From assembly GCA_002633025.1 (NCBI GenBank), contig NMRB01000002.1:975205-1039204 (forward strand): a stretch of DNA of 64,000 bases, written 5' to 3'. Positions within the stretch are counted from its first letter, which is position 1. The number at the start of each line of letters is the position of its first letter. The notes under the pieces are model-generated. The model did not search any database. It was not told the DNA's origin and saw only the letters and a program-made list of their open reading frames with translations. Shown one piece after another: positions 34,001 through 64,000 of this stretch. The stretch comes from Notospermus geniculatus. Taxonomy: Eukaryota > Nemertea > Pilidiophora > Heteronemertea > Lineidae. The translations under genes were made by a program, and so were the position numbers.

Positions 34001-37000
34001 CCAGAGATCCATGATATTTCACCCAGAAAAAGTTTTAATGGGTGAGAGGAATGGCTTAGATGAATTTACTTTTAAATTGTGTGTGTTGTAATTCTATGTG
34101 ATTCATCAGTTCTGAACTGTGAAAGCAGTTGGAAATGTACCGGTAGCATTTTCACTCACTAAGAATAAGCTTAAGGCATATATTTACATTAAGAAAATGG
34201 CGCCTGCCATGGAGGGGGACAGACCGAAATGTCACCCCGAGAAAACATTGTTGACCGAGGCCGCCGAGGTCAACAATGTTTTCTCGGGGTGACATTTCGG
34301 TCTGTCCCCCGACATGAAAGGGTGCCATTTTCTATATCGTACCGATGTAGGCCTACATGTCCCAACTCGTCTCTGCGGCTGTGTCCGGCAGCGGCGGAAT
34401 GCGTGCAGACGGATCATGGTCAACCACGATTTGGAAAAAAATTCCTTGGTGAAGGCTGAGTGTGCTTGTCTAGGCCTAGGCCTATGTGAGTTAAATGACG
34501 GAGGAAACGTGGTATTCTTCCAAATGTGACATAGGCCTACATGTAGTATCATTCTGTTAGGCCTACATTGCGTAACGGTAGGCTTACTGGTAAATTTGAA
34601 GTCCATTGCACGTGCCTAGAGCTGCTGCGATTGAACTTGGCGCTGTCGCTGACATCGCTGGGTGTTGTGCGGACCGGTAGGCCTAGCATTTTATGACTGT
34701 TGAACATGCTATTCCCTCTATTCCACTCAGCCTTTTGGATGTATTGGTGGTAAACATGCTGATACTACGCCAATCGACACCAGAATAGGATTTAATCGGC
34801 GCTCGATAGCCTAATGTGCGACTTCAAATATTCGAAGCGAGCAAACGAAAAAAAAGTCCGCCATTTTGTTTTCCGTGAGCGGTGGACATTGCATCTTGAG
34901 CGGGAGACATTGAAAAATGTTCACCGCTCACGTGACGCGTCTGGGCCAATCATATTCACGGATTCTCTCTTGAGGTACGATATTTGCAGATGTCCTACAG
35001 ACAAAAACTCCAAATTGCAATCCATTGATATACTGCATATATCTTTTTTCAGTGGTGGACGGGAGATCACGGTGAGCGGAAAGTATCTTGATGTTGTGCA
35101 AGAACCAAAGATGGAAACCACCATATATTACGAAACCCCTGACGGAGGTTTTCAACCAAGAAGATATGTGTCAGTGAGTATTATGAGGAAAACCTTATGA
35201 ATTTTGCAGTGTCTTTTCACACTAATGCCTTTAAACATTTAAGACTGCAATTATAAATGAGTCTACAGTACCATACCATTCTCTGTCATGATGCTGTTTT
35301 TTACTATGAAACACCGAAGGCTTTTATAGCCTATGCCCCTGTCAACATCCATTATACTCAAGCCGACGTAATGAAAGTACCATAAGCTACAGTCCTCATC
35401 TGCCAATCGATGTCAATTGTACATAGGCTGTCACTTTCAATTGCAGCGTTGCAAATCCGAACAAAATGGTATTGTGATGAAGTGTCCAAGTCCGGCAGTT
35501 CGGAATGCAACGAAGACACAGAACAGTCTTTTGTCTTTTATAATGGATGGCGTAGCTGAATTGAAGAATTTACAGTCAACAGCGCCATTTGCAGTACAAA
35601 GCCATGGACCAATAATACTGTTGAGCCAATGCGCTTCAAACGTTCCACCACAGCTCCAGTTTTGGAAACTCTGCCAATTCGGATGAAAATAGATGGTGCC
35701 ACCATTGAGAGTAATTTTGAGTTCAGCTACACAGTAGATCCAGAGATCCATGATATTTCACCCAGAAAAAGTTTTAATGGGTGAGAGGAATGGCGTGCCG
35801 TAGATGAATGTACCGGTACTTTTAAATTGTGTGTGTTGTAATTCTATGTGATTCATCAGTTCTGTGTACCAGGAACTGTGAAAGCAGTTGGAAATGTAGC
35901 ATTTTCACTCACTAAGAATAAGTTTAAGGCATATATTTACATTTGCAGATGTCCTACAGACAAAAACTCCAAATTGCAATCCATTGATATACTGCATATA
36001 TCTTTTTTCAGTGGTGGACGGGAGATCACAGTGAGTGGAAAGTATCTTGATGTTGTGCAAGAACCAAAGATGGAAACCACCATATATTACGAAACCCCTG
36101 ACGGAGGTTTTCAACCAAGAAGATATGTGTCGGTGAGTATTATGAGGAAAACCTCATGAATTTTGCAGTGTCTTTTCACACTAATGCCTTTAACAACTTT
36201 TAAGACTGCAATTATAAATGAGTCTACAGTACCATACCATTCTCTGTCATGATGCTGTTTTTACTATGAAACACCGAAGGCTTTTATAGCCTATGCCCCT
36301 GTCAACATCCACATACTCAAGCCGACGTAATGAAAGTACCATAAGCTACAGTCCTCATCTGCCAATCGATGTCAAATGTACATAGGCTGTCATTTTCAAT
36401 TGCAGCGTTGCAAATCCGAACAAAATGGTATTGTGATGAAGTGTCGAAGTCCAGCAGTTCGGAATGCAACGAAGACACAGAACAGTCTTTTGTCTTTTAT
36501 AATGGATGGCGTAGCTGAATTGAAGAATTTACAGTCAACAGCGCCCAGCATCAGTCAGATGGTATATGTACCTGATCCCGTCTACTTCAGATTCAAGGAT
36601 GCTGATGAAACTCGTCAATTTGATTTGAACTCTGACACGCACTTACACATTGAGGTTAGAGTGATTTATTTTGTGAGATAATTGGAATGGTACTGGTCCC
36701 TACATACATGGACCCATAGGTACACTACATACATGAGTATATGGGTCCTTGCTACAGATGCATCTTACTTGCCTACCTGGACTGTGGCTGTTGTGCTGGT
36801 GATGTTCACTTGCCGTATTCAAGTTGTAGGTAGAGATTTGATTTGAAGCCACAACATCTCCTTCCAGATCCATGTACCCGGTACCGTAAATCAAATTTTA
36901 ATGGCAACTAAATAAACAGCCACGCTTACGGTACATGTAGCAGTCAAATATGTTGTCAATTACTGTTTCACAGGGTAGAGATTTGAACACAGCTTGTTCG

Positions 37001-39990
37001 AAAGATGATGTGCTGGTGACAGTTGGTAACCATGGTTGCAATGTAACAGACTTGACCAGTGCACTTTTGAAGTGTCTACCTCAGAACATGCCTCCTGCTG
37101 TGACTGAAAATGAACCAAAACGACTTGTCGAGGTAAGTACTGTCTACATGCACTTGTTAAATGGCTTTATGGTGTTGGTACCGGTACAGCAAAATGTAAT
37201 AAATTGGTGAAAGAGGTTAAGTTGATTTCTTTCTCCACATGTCTTTCTTCTCACTATTGTGGTCAACTCAAGAAAACGTGATTTATGGACAATTTTATCA
37301 CTTTCAGGTACACGTTGGCAATTTGTTTTTTGAAGTTGGATCCATGAAGTATGTGGATAGTTCGACGACACTTGCTCTCCCAGTATGGGGCATCATCATT
37401 ATCGCCATTGTGTTATCAGTATTGTTCATCTTGCTTATCATGCTGGTATTGCTGCTAAAGCGGAGGAATGAGGAAAGGAAAAGAACTCCAACTGGGGGAG
37501 TGCGCTTTGCAAGATCACAGGGAGATATGGTCCGCTTCACCAGACCAGGTGGTGATGATAATGGTAAGTTGGGTGGCTGTGCGATCGAGGTTTCTTTTTT
37601 CTACGTGATTTCCAGTGATTTCCATTAACTTCTGGTGTGAAATCAACCCTATTTTTTCGGTTGCCTGACATTAAAATTACACCATCTTGTGGCAGATGAA
37701 AATTTCTGCAATTTCGTTGCTTTTTTCCTTAAAATAAAGAGGTAGGATAGCGATAATCGCAACGACTTTATCTCATTATTCCTGTAGAAAAATGTACAGC
37801 TGATTTTTTCATGACGCAACACATAAAACAACGTCAGTGACATCGGTTTGGTTGCATCGCTCGGAATGCCGACCTGTTGGGATAAACGGCACGCGGGTTC
37901 CTCATTAGAAACTGAAACGTATAGAAGTTTTTTGAAGGTTTTTGATTGAGATTTTTGAGAAGTTGTCGTCAGTCCTCACTGAGGTGTCATTTAATATGCG
38001 AAAATAAAGCCTGTTTTTCTTCAGTTGCGAGTTGTATATTCTGTTGTTTTTTTGTCCTTATTCAGAGTACATTAGTCCAAGGAAAGCAGCTGAAGCAGCA
38101 CGAAAGGAATATGAATTGGATGAAGTCACGAGCCTCCTTGTTGAAGCCATTTTGATTGACGCGAATGATTTGCATGTTGATGACGTCATTGGGCAAGGTA
38201 AGCTTCTCCTTTAAATTATCGCCATTCATGTGCTCATCGATTGGCTGATGGATTCGATAGATACTAAGGAGTGAAAGAAATGCTGGACAGAGAGAACGTC
38301 ATTGTGGTCATTTAGGTTCAATACATTTCACTTCATGGATACTAGACCTGAATAACCATAGATGCAGATAGTAGGCCTTCAGTGACATGTTTCCTTTGTT
38401 TTGTTTGCAGGGCATTTTGGATGTGTGATGAAAGGATACCTTTATGAGGACGGAGTCAAAGGAGACACACCCGTTGCAGTCAAAACACTGAAAAGTGAGT
38501 TTATTCTCGGATGGTGCTTCACTGCTAGATGGTGGTGCAGTGTCAACAATGTCAATAAAATCAAACGATCTGTGTATTTTTAGGTGCTGCTGGTGAGGAA
38601 CAAGACATCCCAGGTTTCATGAAGGAGGCACTGATTATGAAGGACTTCCATCATGAGAATGTTCTTGGACTGATTGGCGTCTGCATGGATGAGAGTTATG
38701 GACCAATGGTTGTTCTGCCGTTCATGAACCATGGAGACCTGCTCTCATACATCCGGAATGAGAAGAATGTAGGTATACTATTGTGTCAATTAAGTCTGAC
38801 AATCTTTGTGTTGAATATAATACCGATACTTAGGCCTAGTTCTTGAAAAGTACACCTGAGGAATATTGGTGCTTGTTTGCACTGAATGTATCTCACAAAA
38901 ACTAGATGCTTTAATTTTCTTGGCGTTCTCAGTAACATTCTTCGTATTTATTTTCAGAATCCCACTGTCAAAAACCTGATCGATTTCGGCATTCAGATTG
39001 CTAATGGGATGAACTATCTTGCACAACTCAAGTTTGTGCACCGAGATTTGGCTGCAAGGAACTGCATGTATGTATAAACAAGTAGATATAAAATGAAGAG
39101 AAATCAAAATAGTTTTGTGATAAATTGTTCTTGCTAGCATTTGTCTTTTGTTCTTGGCATTTTTCTAAGCTTCTTCTGAGAAATATTCTACATGTATGTC
39201 AGTGCATTGTTTTTAGGTTGGATGACGAGATGATAGTGAAGGTAGCTGACTTCGGTCTGGCACGGGATATCTATGAACAGTCATACTACAAGTCCAGTGA
39301 TGAGAAGATGAGGCTGCCTGTCAAATGGATGGCCATTGAGTCATTTGAGAAGAATTCATTCAGTACAAAATCTGATGTGGTAAGTCAGTATGAAACTTTG
39401 GTTTGTGACCTTGTTGCACTGCCTTTGTCAGCGTCATACATGTACTTCTGGAAATAATGACAGGAGGAAAATTTGTAATATTGGGAGGATGGTTTATTGA
39501 TGTACTGTACTGTCTGATTTATACAGTGGGCATTTGGAGTGGTAATCTGGGAGTTGCTGACACGTGGAGTTACACCATATCCAGAGGTGGACAATTGGGA
39601 TATATTGAGGTACCTTCGGCAAGGACGACGACTGCCCCAGCCTTCATTCTGCCCTGCTCCTCTGTAAGTACACTCAGACTTCCTTCAATTGGTAGTGGGA
39701 TCCTGACCATCAAAAAGCAATGATATCTGCTAAGTGCAAAAAAACATTGGCTGTTAATGCTAACAAATAATTCTGTTCTTTTATTCAGCTTCAACATAAT
39801 GATGCAGTGTTGGTCAAGAAATCCTGATGACCGTCCAACATTCGAGGACCTGGCTCGGGGTATTTCAGAAATGCTTGCAAAACTGGAGAAACAGCACCTG
39901 AAGCAGACCAAAGATAAGAACAGCATCTATTACAATGTCCCAAGTGCAGTTACAGATTACATCTACCATGATGGAAAACAGAATGTTTAG
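27278..39990 (+). CDS. MET: MET/RON-family receptor tyrosine kinase
   Basis: Hand splicing gives one frame of about 1,373 residues: exons 27278-28423, 29146-29352, 30903-31043, 31277-31456, 32664-32803, 33051-33207, 33414-33547, 33823-34041, 35053-35173 (or 36012-36132), 36406-36654, 36974-37132, 37308-37563, 38066-38197, 38411-38494, 38584-38768, 38958-39067, 39217-39379, 39527-39663 and 39789-39990. All borders are GT/AG and phases match. Order is signal peptide, sema, PSI, TIG repeats, transmembrane helix, kinase, short tail: the MET/RON plan, at nearly the same length as vertebrate MET. It should sit at the plasma membrane and signal through tyrosine phosphorylation; the ligand cannot be read from sequence. 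An acceptor four bases before the ATG (TTGCAG at 27268-27273) shows an upstream noncoding exon exists. A duplication of exons 33823-36544 is described separately. Confidence 0.95.
28504..28776. mobile_element. Dispersed TIR element, copy 1 (MET intron 1)
   Basis: The ends AGCGGTGCGACCGAAG and CTTCGGTCGCACCGCT are perfect inverted repeats. A diverged second copy lies at about 37576-37861 in the intron after the transmembrane exon; the shared interior includes ATCTCATTATTCCTGTAGAA and GTACAGCTGATTTTTTCATG. Similarity extends past the right end into GATAAACGGCA(T/C)GCGGGTTCC, so the true element may be longer. Confidence 0.8.
29353..30902. other. MET intron 2, with a 212-bp TIR element
   Basis: No coding exon is supported between the two sema exons. 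The right part holds a TIR element at 30637-30848 whose ends are TGTGACCCTCCGCTACAAAA and the near-complement TTTTGTGGCGGAGGGTCACA, continuing as CCAGTGTAAAGTCGC. It ends about 55 bases before the exon at 30903. Confidence 0.7.
31277..31456 (+). CDS. MET: MET PSI domain exon
   Basis: Sixty residues (about 499-558) with eight cysteines in PSI order: [11 protein letters not shown], then [10 protein letters not shown], then GECAATG. The CGWC core is the hallmark of plexin-semaphorin-integrin domains in MET and plexins. Phase 0 on both sides. Confidence 0.9.
31457..32663. other. MET intron 4: two foldbacks and a 262-base assembly gap
   Basis: A foldback at 31536-31668 has GGGCCGTATTCAAGAAGGGTG-like ends (right end CACCCTTTTTGAATACGACCC). 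A second element at 31697-31946 has AGGCCACACTTTTTATATTC and the complementary right end, with GGTTCACGGGC arms. Around 32118-32156 is half of the hairpin family seen at 16779-16973. Ns occupy 32267-32528, probably because the other hairpin half could not be sequenced. Confidence 0.75.
32664..37132 (+). CDS. MET: MET IPT/TIG repeat exons
   Basis: About four immunoglobulin-like TIG folds follow the PSI domain. First: [20 protein letters not shown]. Second: [20 protein letters not shown]. Third: [20 protein letters not shown], formed across the exon border 34041/35053. Fourth: from about 36570 through 37132 ([29 protein letters not shown]). Each begins with the P-x-x-G-x-x-x-G-G/D-T pattern. 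Exon 33823-34041 contains RFKR-STTAP at residues about 726-730, a consensus furin site. The third-TIG exons exist twice because of the duplication at 33848-36544. Confidence 0.88.
33848..35586 (+). repeat. Tandem duplication in MET, copy 1 (with insertion)
   Basis: Colinear with 35587-36544. It starts inside exon 33823-34041 at ATTTGCAGTAC and ends inside the exon starting 35447, after ACAGCGCC. It contains the remainder of TIG exon H, exon I (35053-35173) and the first 140 bases of exon J, plus an extra 0.8 kb at 34191-34984 absent from copy 2. Apart from that, identity is high; exon H differs at a handful of residues. Confidence 0.9.
34191..34984. mobile_element. 0.8-kb insertion, copy 1 only, with internal palindrome
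   Basis: Comparison with the empty site in copy 2 (near 35940) defines the insertion, with ATT shared at both borders (34188-34190 and 34982-34984). Its left part is a 140-base palindrome: AATGGCGCC...GGTGCCATT around ACCGAAATGTCACCCCGAGA and its complement. The same CTCGGGGTGACATTTCG word occurs at 10459-10475 beside the N join. The remainder is AGGCCTA-rich and noncoding, with CCGCTCACG/CGTGAGCGG inverted words near 34875-34937. Confidence 0.75.
35587..36544 (+). repeat. Tandem duplication in MET, copy 2
   Basis: Contains the 3' part of exon H (35587-35780), exon I (36012-36132) and exon J (36406 onward, here complete to 36654). Copy 2 of exon H lacks its original acceptor and first 25 bases. 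Read straight on from the truncated exon J of copy 1 it goes out of frame and stops. The gene therefore needs splicing that uses only one copy, or this duplication is an assembly artefact. Confidence 0.9.
37308..37563 (+). CDS. MET: MET transmembrane and juxtamembrane exon
   Basis: Extracellular end of the last TIG fold, then a strong hydrophobic helix at residues about 977-1001 ([20 protein letters not shown] and on), then the stop-transfer cluster KRRNEERKR. The juxtamembrane region continues through 38066-38197 and is shorter than in vertebrate MET. I see no D-Y-R type Cbl-binding tyrosine in it; the tyrosines present are in EYISP and KEYEL contexts. Confidence 0.92.
37576..37861. mobile_element. 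Dispersed TIR element, copy 2 (MET intron after TM exon)
   Basis: Diverged copy of the element at 28504-28776 in the same orientation. The ends have decayed (GGCTGTGCGATCGAGG and GGTTTGGTTGCATCGCT). It starts 12 bases after the donor site of the transmembrane exon. Confidence 0.75.
38066..39990 (+). CDS. MET: MET tyrosine kinase domain and C-terminal tail
   Basis: Seven exons encode an apparently active kinase. Glycine loop GQGHFGCV (about 1079-1086), catalytic lysine in VAVKTL (K1105), alpha-C glutamate in [11 protein letters not shown] (E1123), catalytic loop HRDLAARN (D1200), DFG (D1218) and twin activation tyrosines in [15 protein letters not shown] (Y1230/Y1231). Then [11 protein letters not shown] and [26 protein letters not shown] and [21 protein letters not shown] place it with MET/RON among receptor kinases. 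The tail is short and ends with [22 protein letters not shown] fits the pY-x-N Grb2 SH2 site and sits where vertebrate MET has its docking tyrosine. Stop TAG at 39988-39990. Confidence 0.95.
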
Positions 39991-40573
39991 AGAGCTTTCC
40001 TATGAATCCTGGCACTACTGTCAGGTCTGTCCAGCAAAGCTGCGATCAGTTCAGACCTCAAGAATCTCCATTTTAACCTTTGGTTATCTCTAAGTGAAAA
40101 GGTGTGATGTTGTTGTGAATGGATGCAAAACGTCTTTGTTTAGACTTCTTCTGCGTGGAGTGACCATTCATTATTACCCGGTAGTATAGAATGAAAATGT
40201 TACAACTTAATATACAAGAGACGATATCACTCCAAAAGAGTGCTGCACCTGACGGGTCAGCGTCATGACATCCTGCACGTCATTTCTGAATGCCATGACG
40301 CAACTTGAAAAAAAATCAGTTGTTTCAGCGAGCATGACATCGTGAAACAATTTGATTGTTTTTCATCTCACCTCAAGACATGAAATGACGTGCAGGACGT
40401 CATGACGCTGACCCATCAGGTGCTGCACTCTTTTGGAGTGAAAGAGTCTATTACTACCAAGTTAAGATTATTTTGGGACCTGGTGGGTAGTCATACATGT
40501 ACGGGAGGTCAAATTTTTGACCTGACATTGGCCATTCCCTAAAGAGCATGCAATATGTATATGGGCAAATAAA
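39991..40573 (+). other. MET 3' UTR with poly(A) signal
   Basis: Runs from the TAG to a plus-strand AATAAA at 40568-40573. It contains the TIR element at 40227-40441, so the mRNA would carry a long stem-loop. No other signal is nearer. Confidence 0.55.
40227..40441. mobile_element. 215-bp MITE in the MET 3' UTR
   Basis: Arms of about 63 bases with few mismatches: TCACTCCAAAAGAGTGCTGC at the left and GCAGCACTCTTTTGGAGTGA complement at the right, continuing through GGGTCAGCGTCATGAC and CCTGCACGTCATTT. The end itself is a small palindrome CACTCcaaaaGAGTG. No coding capacity. Confidence 0.85.
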
Positions 40574-42596
40574 GTCAAAGTCACCTTGAACTCTTTATTA
40601 GATACTCCAGTGATCTACCACTGATCCTCAAGCTGTATATATGAATCTGCTGTGAATACTTATTAGAACGTCGCTGAGGCCAGCTATTTAAACGCCACGA
40701 TTTTTATGAGGCACTATGCGTGTTAGAACCAGGCATTATTTGTCAAATACATTTAGGAGACTTGCTTTCTGATTTCAGTTTATTGATGTGTCATGTACAG
40801 TAGTAGCAATGGTGCTGTATGTGTCCCCCTTTGATCCCTAGTCTGTCAAATGTTCTGTTTTATCTGAGGATCCAAAGTTTTTAGTCCATTGTATCTGATA
40901 GTCATTTATATCCTCTCTGTAGTTCAGGCTTTGTGTTTGGATGTGTTCCAGCTGATTTGTTCAAATCTATTTACATGCAGTCATTTCAGCATGATATAAA
41001 AGAAATATTGCATTGGGAACTGAGGATCACAATTTTTCACAATGTAGGAGGAAACCAGAAGCAAAAGAAAACAGAGGAATACCGAAGAGAAATGGGTAGG
41101 CCTACATTGATTCTAAATGAAAATGAAACTAATTTCAGAGTGTTTTCTCGATATCATTCCCACTGCTCAGAAAAGTAACGGTATGTGATGGGAGGACAGA
41201 GTGGATATGTTCGTTCTAGTTTGATGTCTACTAACATTAGACTTCAATCAGTTCTTTCATGAGATGTTGCAGAGTAAAGAACAATCAATCAATCAAATGC
41301 ATAATGGTTTTATTCAAGAATACACTTAATTACCGGTACTTATAATGAATGATGCAGTATTCACATGATGTAATATAAAATGAACTTGCTAAAATGTACT
41401 CAGTGAAGGTGTGCAACACTTTTCCCAGGAGCTCACTTAGATTGTAGCCATATATGTTGGAATGATCAGTCATGAGTAGATAGGAATAGGCCTAGAAAAT
41501 TCTAAAGATTAACCAGATGGGAAAGAAGTTGCACACTACTCCCATGTGTGTATAAAAGGTGTAGGTCCATCTCGGCCCATGACCAACTCGGCCAACCGAT
41601 TCGGCCGAGCCTGATAATACCAACTGTGCCTACCGATTCAGCCAAGACGGGGAAATGATTTAGCACCGGAATTACTCATCAATCCAGAGTCTTCACACGT
41701 CGTGGCTGAGACACATGGGATGACAGCTTTTCATCAGTAGTGTAACTTCATGAAAAATTTCACTTTGATCAGTTTTTGATAGTTGTCGAAAATTAATATC
41801 AAATATTGTTCAAGTTAATATTTTTCATTCAAATATCTTTCCTTGTAAATCCTTGCTTATCAGGCTTCAAGAGTGATCCAGTATCACATGAAGATCTGTC
41901 AGTTTCATGTTGCTGAATTCCTTGGCCGAGTTGGTATCTTCATTGGCCGAGGTCCATTGGCTGAGTTGACCCTAAACCATATAAAATACCCATGAGTACT
42001 TCATCAAATAGTTGTCAAAAGTCAAAGATGATCTCTCATATCCAATTGTAATCAAAATGAAGCTATAAATTTACTTGTAGGCTGTTTGGGTGATTTTATC
42101 CTTGGACTGTGATGTTCATGTACCGGTATATTTTACTCACAAGATACATTGTCACAGGTGCTACATGGTGCAATACTCCTGTTTGAATATGAAATACTCA
42201 AGAAATATATTTTCCTTATTACTCACATTAAATTGTTGTTTTTTTGTTTCTTGAAACTGGCTGAAAAAATAATGGGTATCCAGGCACCGGGTCACCCCAT
42301 TTGGTATCATTAGCCAAACATAGTGAAGATATTTACAGGAGGACACTTTTACCTGTTACACCGACTTCTCGCATAAATGATTTTTTGCGGCGTTGGCATT
42401 CCATAACACAGCTGATTGCTTGCTGCCAGCGCCATCAACGTCGAAAAACGTACTAAAAATCATAACAAGTGACGTCACCGAGCAGACAGACATCTTTTTG
42501 CGCGTTCAACTTTAGTGCCCTTCTGACGTTTTTCACCGGGTAATAACCCCCAAAACTAGACACTTTGGTGGTTTGTGATATCCTCATAAACGGAGG
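40574..42596. other. MET-BCAS3 intergenic region
   Basis: No gene is seen. An imperfect foldback rich in CTCGGCC / GGCCGAG spans about 41565-41985 (GACCAACTCGGCCAACCGAT against GGCCGAGTTGGTATC and TTGGCTGAGTTGACC). The last 200 bases before the BCAS3 start are GC-richer with TGACGTCAC at 42471-42479, probably the BCAS3 promoter; no TATA box is obvious. Confidence 0.5.
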
Positions 42597-63366
<20,770 letters not shown>

Positions 63367-64000
63367 TACAGAATTTGGTAAGCCCCAAACAAGTACTCGT
63401 ACACTGTGTTGATGTTTAGACATACGCTATCATACGTACAGGGTGGAGCAGAAGCAATGTCCACAGAACAGTGCTGAGTTTAAAGGGACAGTATTGCGGA
63501 CCATCCTGTGTAGTGGTCATTATGTAGTTCCTGTGCCTTCAGTGTGTTCTTTTGTAGTGACTTTCTCTGACAAGATGTTACACGTCGTGCTCAATGTAAG
63601 TATGTGTGGGACTGCGACAGATATTATTAAGTGAATAGTGTTTTGAGATGCAGTGGCTTTACTGAGAATGTGGGCCTATTTGATCCTCCTTCATTAGAAG
63701 CCATTAACTTAATGGGGCGCCTGCCCGTCTGGTGACAGAACTTATCCCAGGATCTTTTTTTCAAGCTCTTAGTATTACTTTCTTACTTGCTTTTCAAAAG
63801 TTTATCTTTTAACTTTAATTAACCTGAAGATGAATTACTTCTGTCTCAAATGAATCAAAGCAAACCCCCTTTCTGCCAAAGAGCACATCCTTTGGTTACA
63901 AATATGACAAAGTTGATTGAATTCTTGAAAATATCCTCTGGCATTTTGGGTAGGCTGTCTTAAATTTCACAGAAAACTCATCTCTACATGTTGAATTAAA
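63367..64000 (+). other. BCAS3 3' flank / 3' UTR
   Basis: Sequence after the BCAS3 stop. I see no AATAAA poly(A) signal before the window ends, so the UTR probably continues to the right. Short open frames here have no recognisable content. Confidence 0.4.

Noticed and set aside
39457-39723. 88-codon frame in the MET kinase region
   Set aside because: The true kinase exon (39527-39663) lies here in another frame, encoding [14 protein letters not shown]; the longer frame is a shadow.

Overview
This is animal (deuterostome-type) genomic DNA: genes split by several hundred to a few thousand bases of intron with clean GT/AG borders, and many short terminal-inverted-repeat (TIR) elements, foldbacks and minisatellites. 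The abundance of AGGCCTA and ACCGGTA words, the compact introns and the gene set favour a marine invertebrate deuterostome (echinoderm, possibly hemichordate). That assignment is inference. The assembly is draft: isolated single Ns lie at 3809, 10430, 21354, 43585 and 63049, and a 262-base N run at 32267-32528.

Layout. (1) 1018-6329, minus: 5' part of a secretory carrier membrane protein (SCAMP) gene; its membrane exons lie left of the window. (2) 6330-6812: short divergent promoter. (3) 6813-19012, plus: AP-3 adaptor beta subunit gene whose first four coding exons (6813 to about 9187) and last three (16148-17364) are present, but the roughly 700 residues between them are absent. The interval is filled with repeats and a suspicious contig join. 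(4) 20126-22750, minus: exons of a small Ly6/uPAR-like GPI-anchored protein. (5) 22.3-27.2 kb: repeats, including a 1.1 kb tandem duplication and several foldbacks. (6) 27278-39990, plus: a complete MET/RON-family receptor tyrosine kinase (sema, PSI, IPT/TIG repeats, transmembrane segment, kinase, Grb2-type tail motif). Spliced by hand it gives about 1,373 residues, close to vertebrate MET. A tandem duplication with breakpoints inside exons disturbs the TIG region. (7) 42597-63366, plus: BCAS3 (WD40/PI3P-binding autophagy and cytoskeleton protein), complete except for most of its second exon, which is lost at a single-N join.

The genes form no operon-like system. SCAMP and AP-3 beta are both membrane-traffic genes sharing one divergent promoter that carries ETS, CRE and MITF/TFEB-like sites. 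I found no undescribed multi-gene system. The most unusual points are the AP-3 beta gene without its core, the in-exon duplication in MET, a candidate furin site in the MET TIG region, and a varied set of small TIR elements, several with clear target-site duplications.
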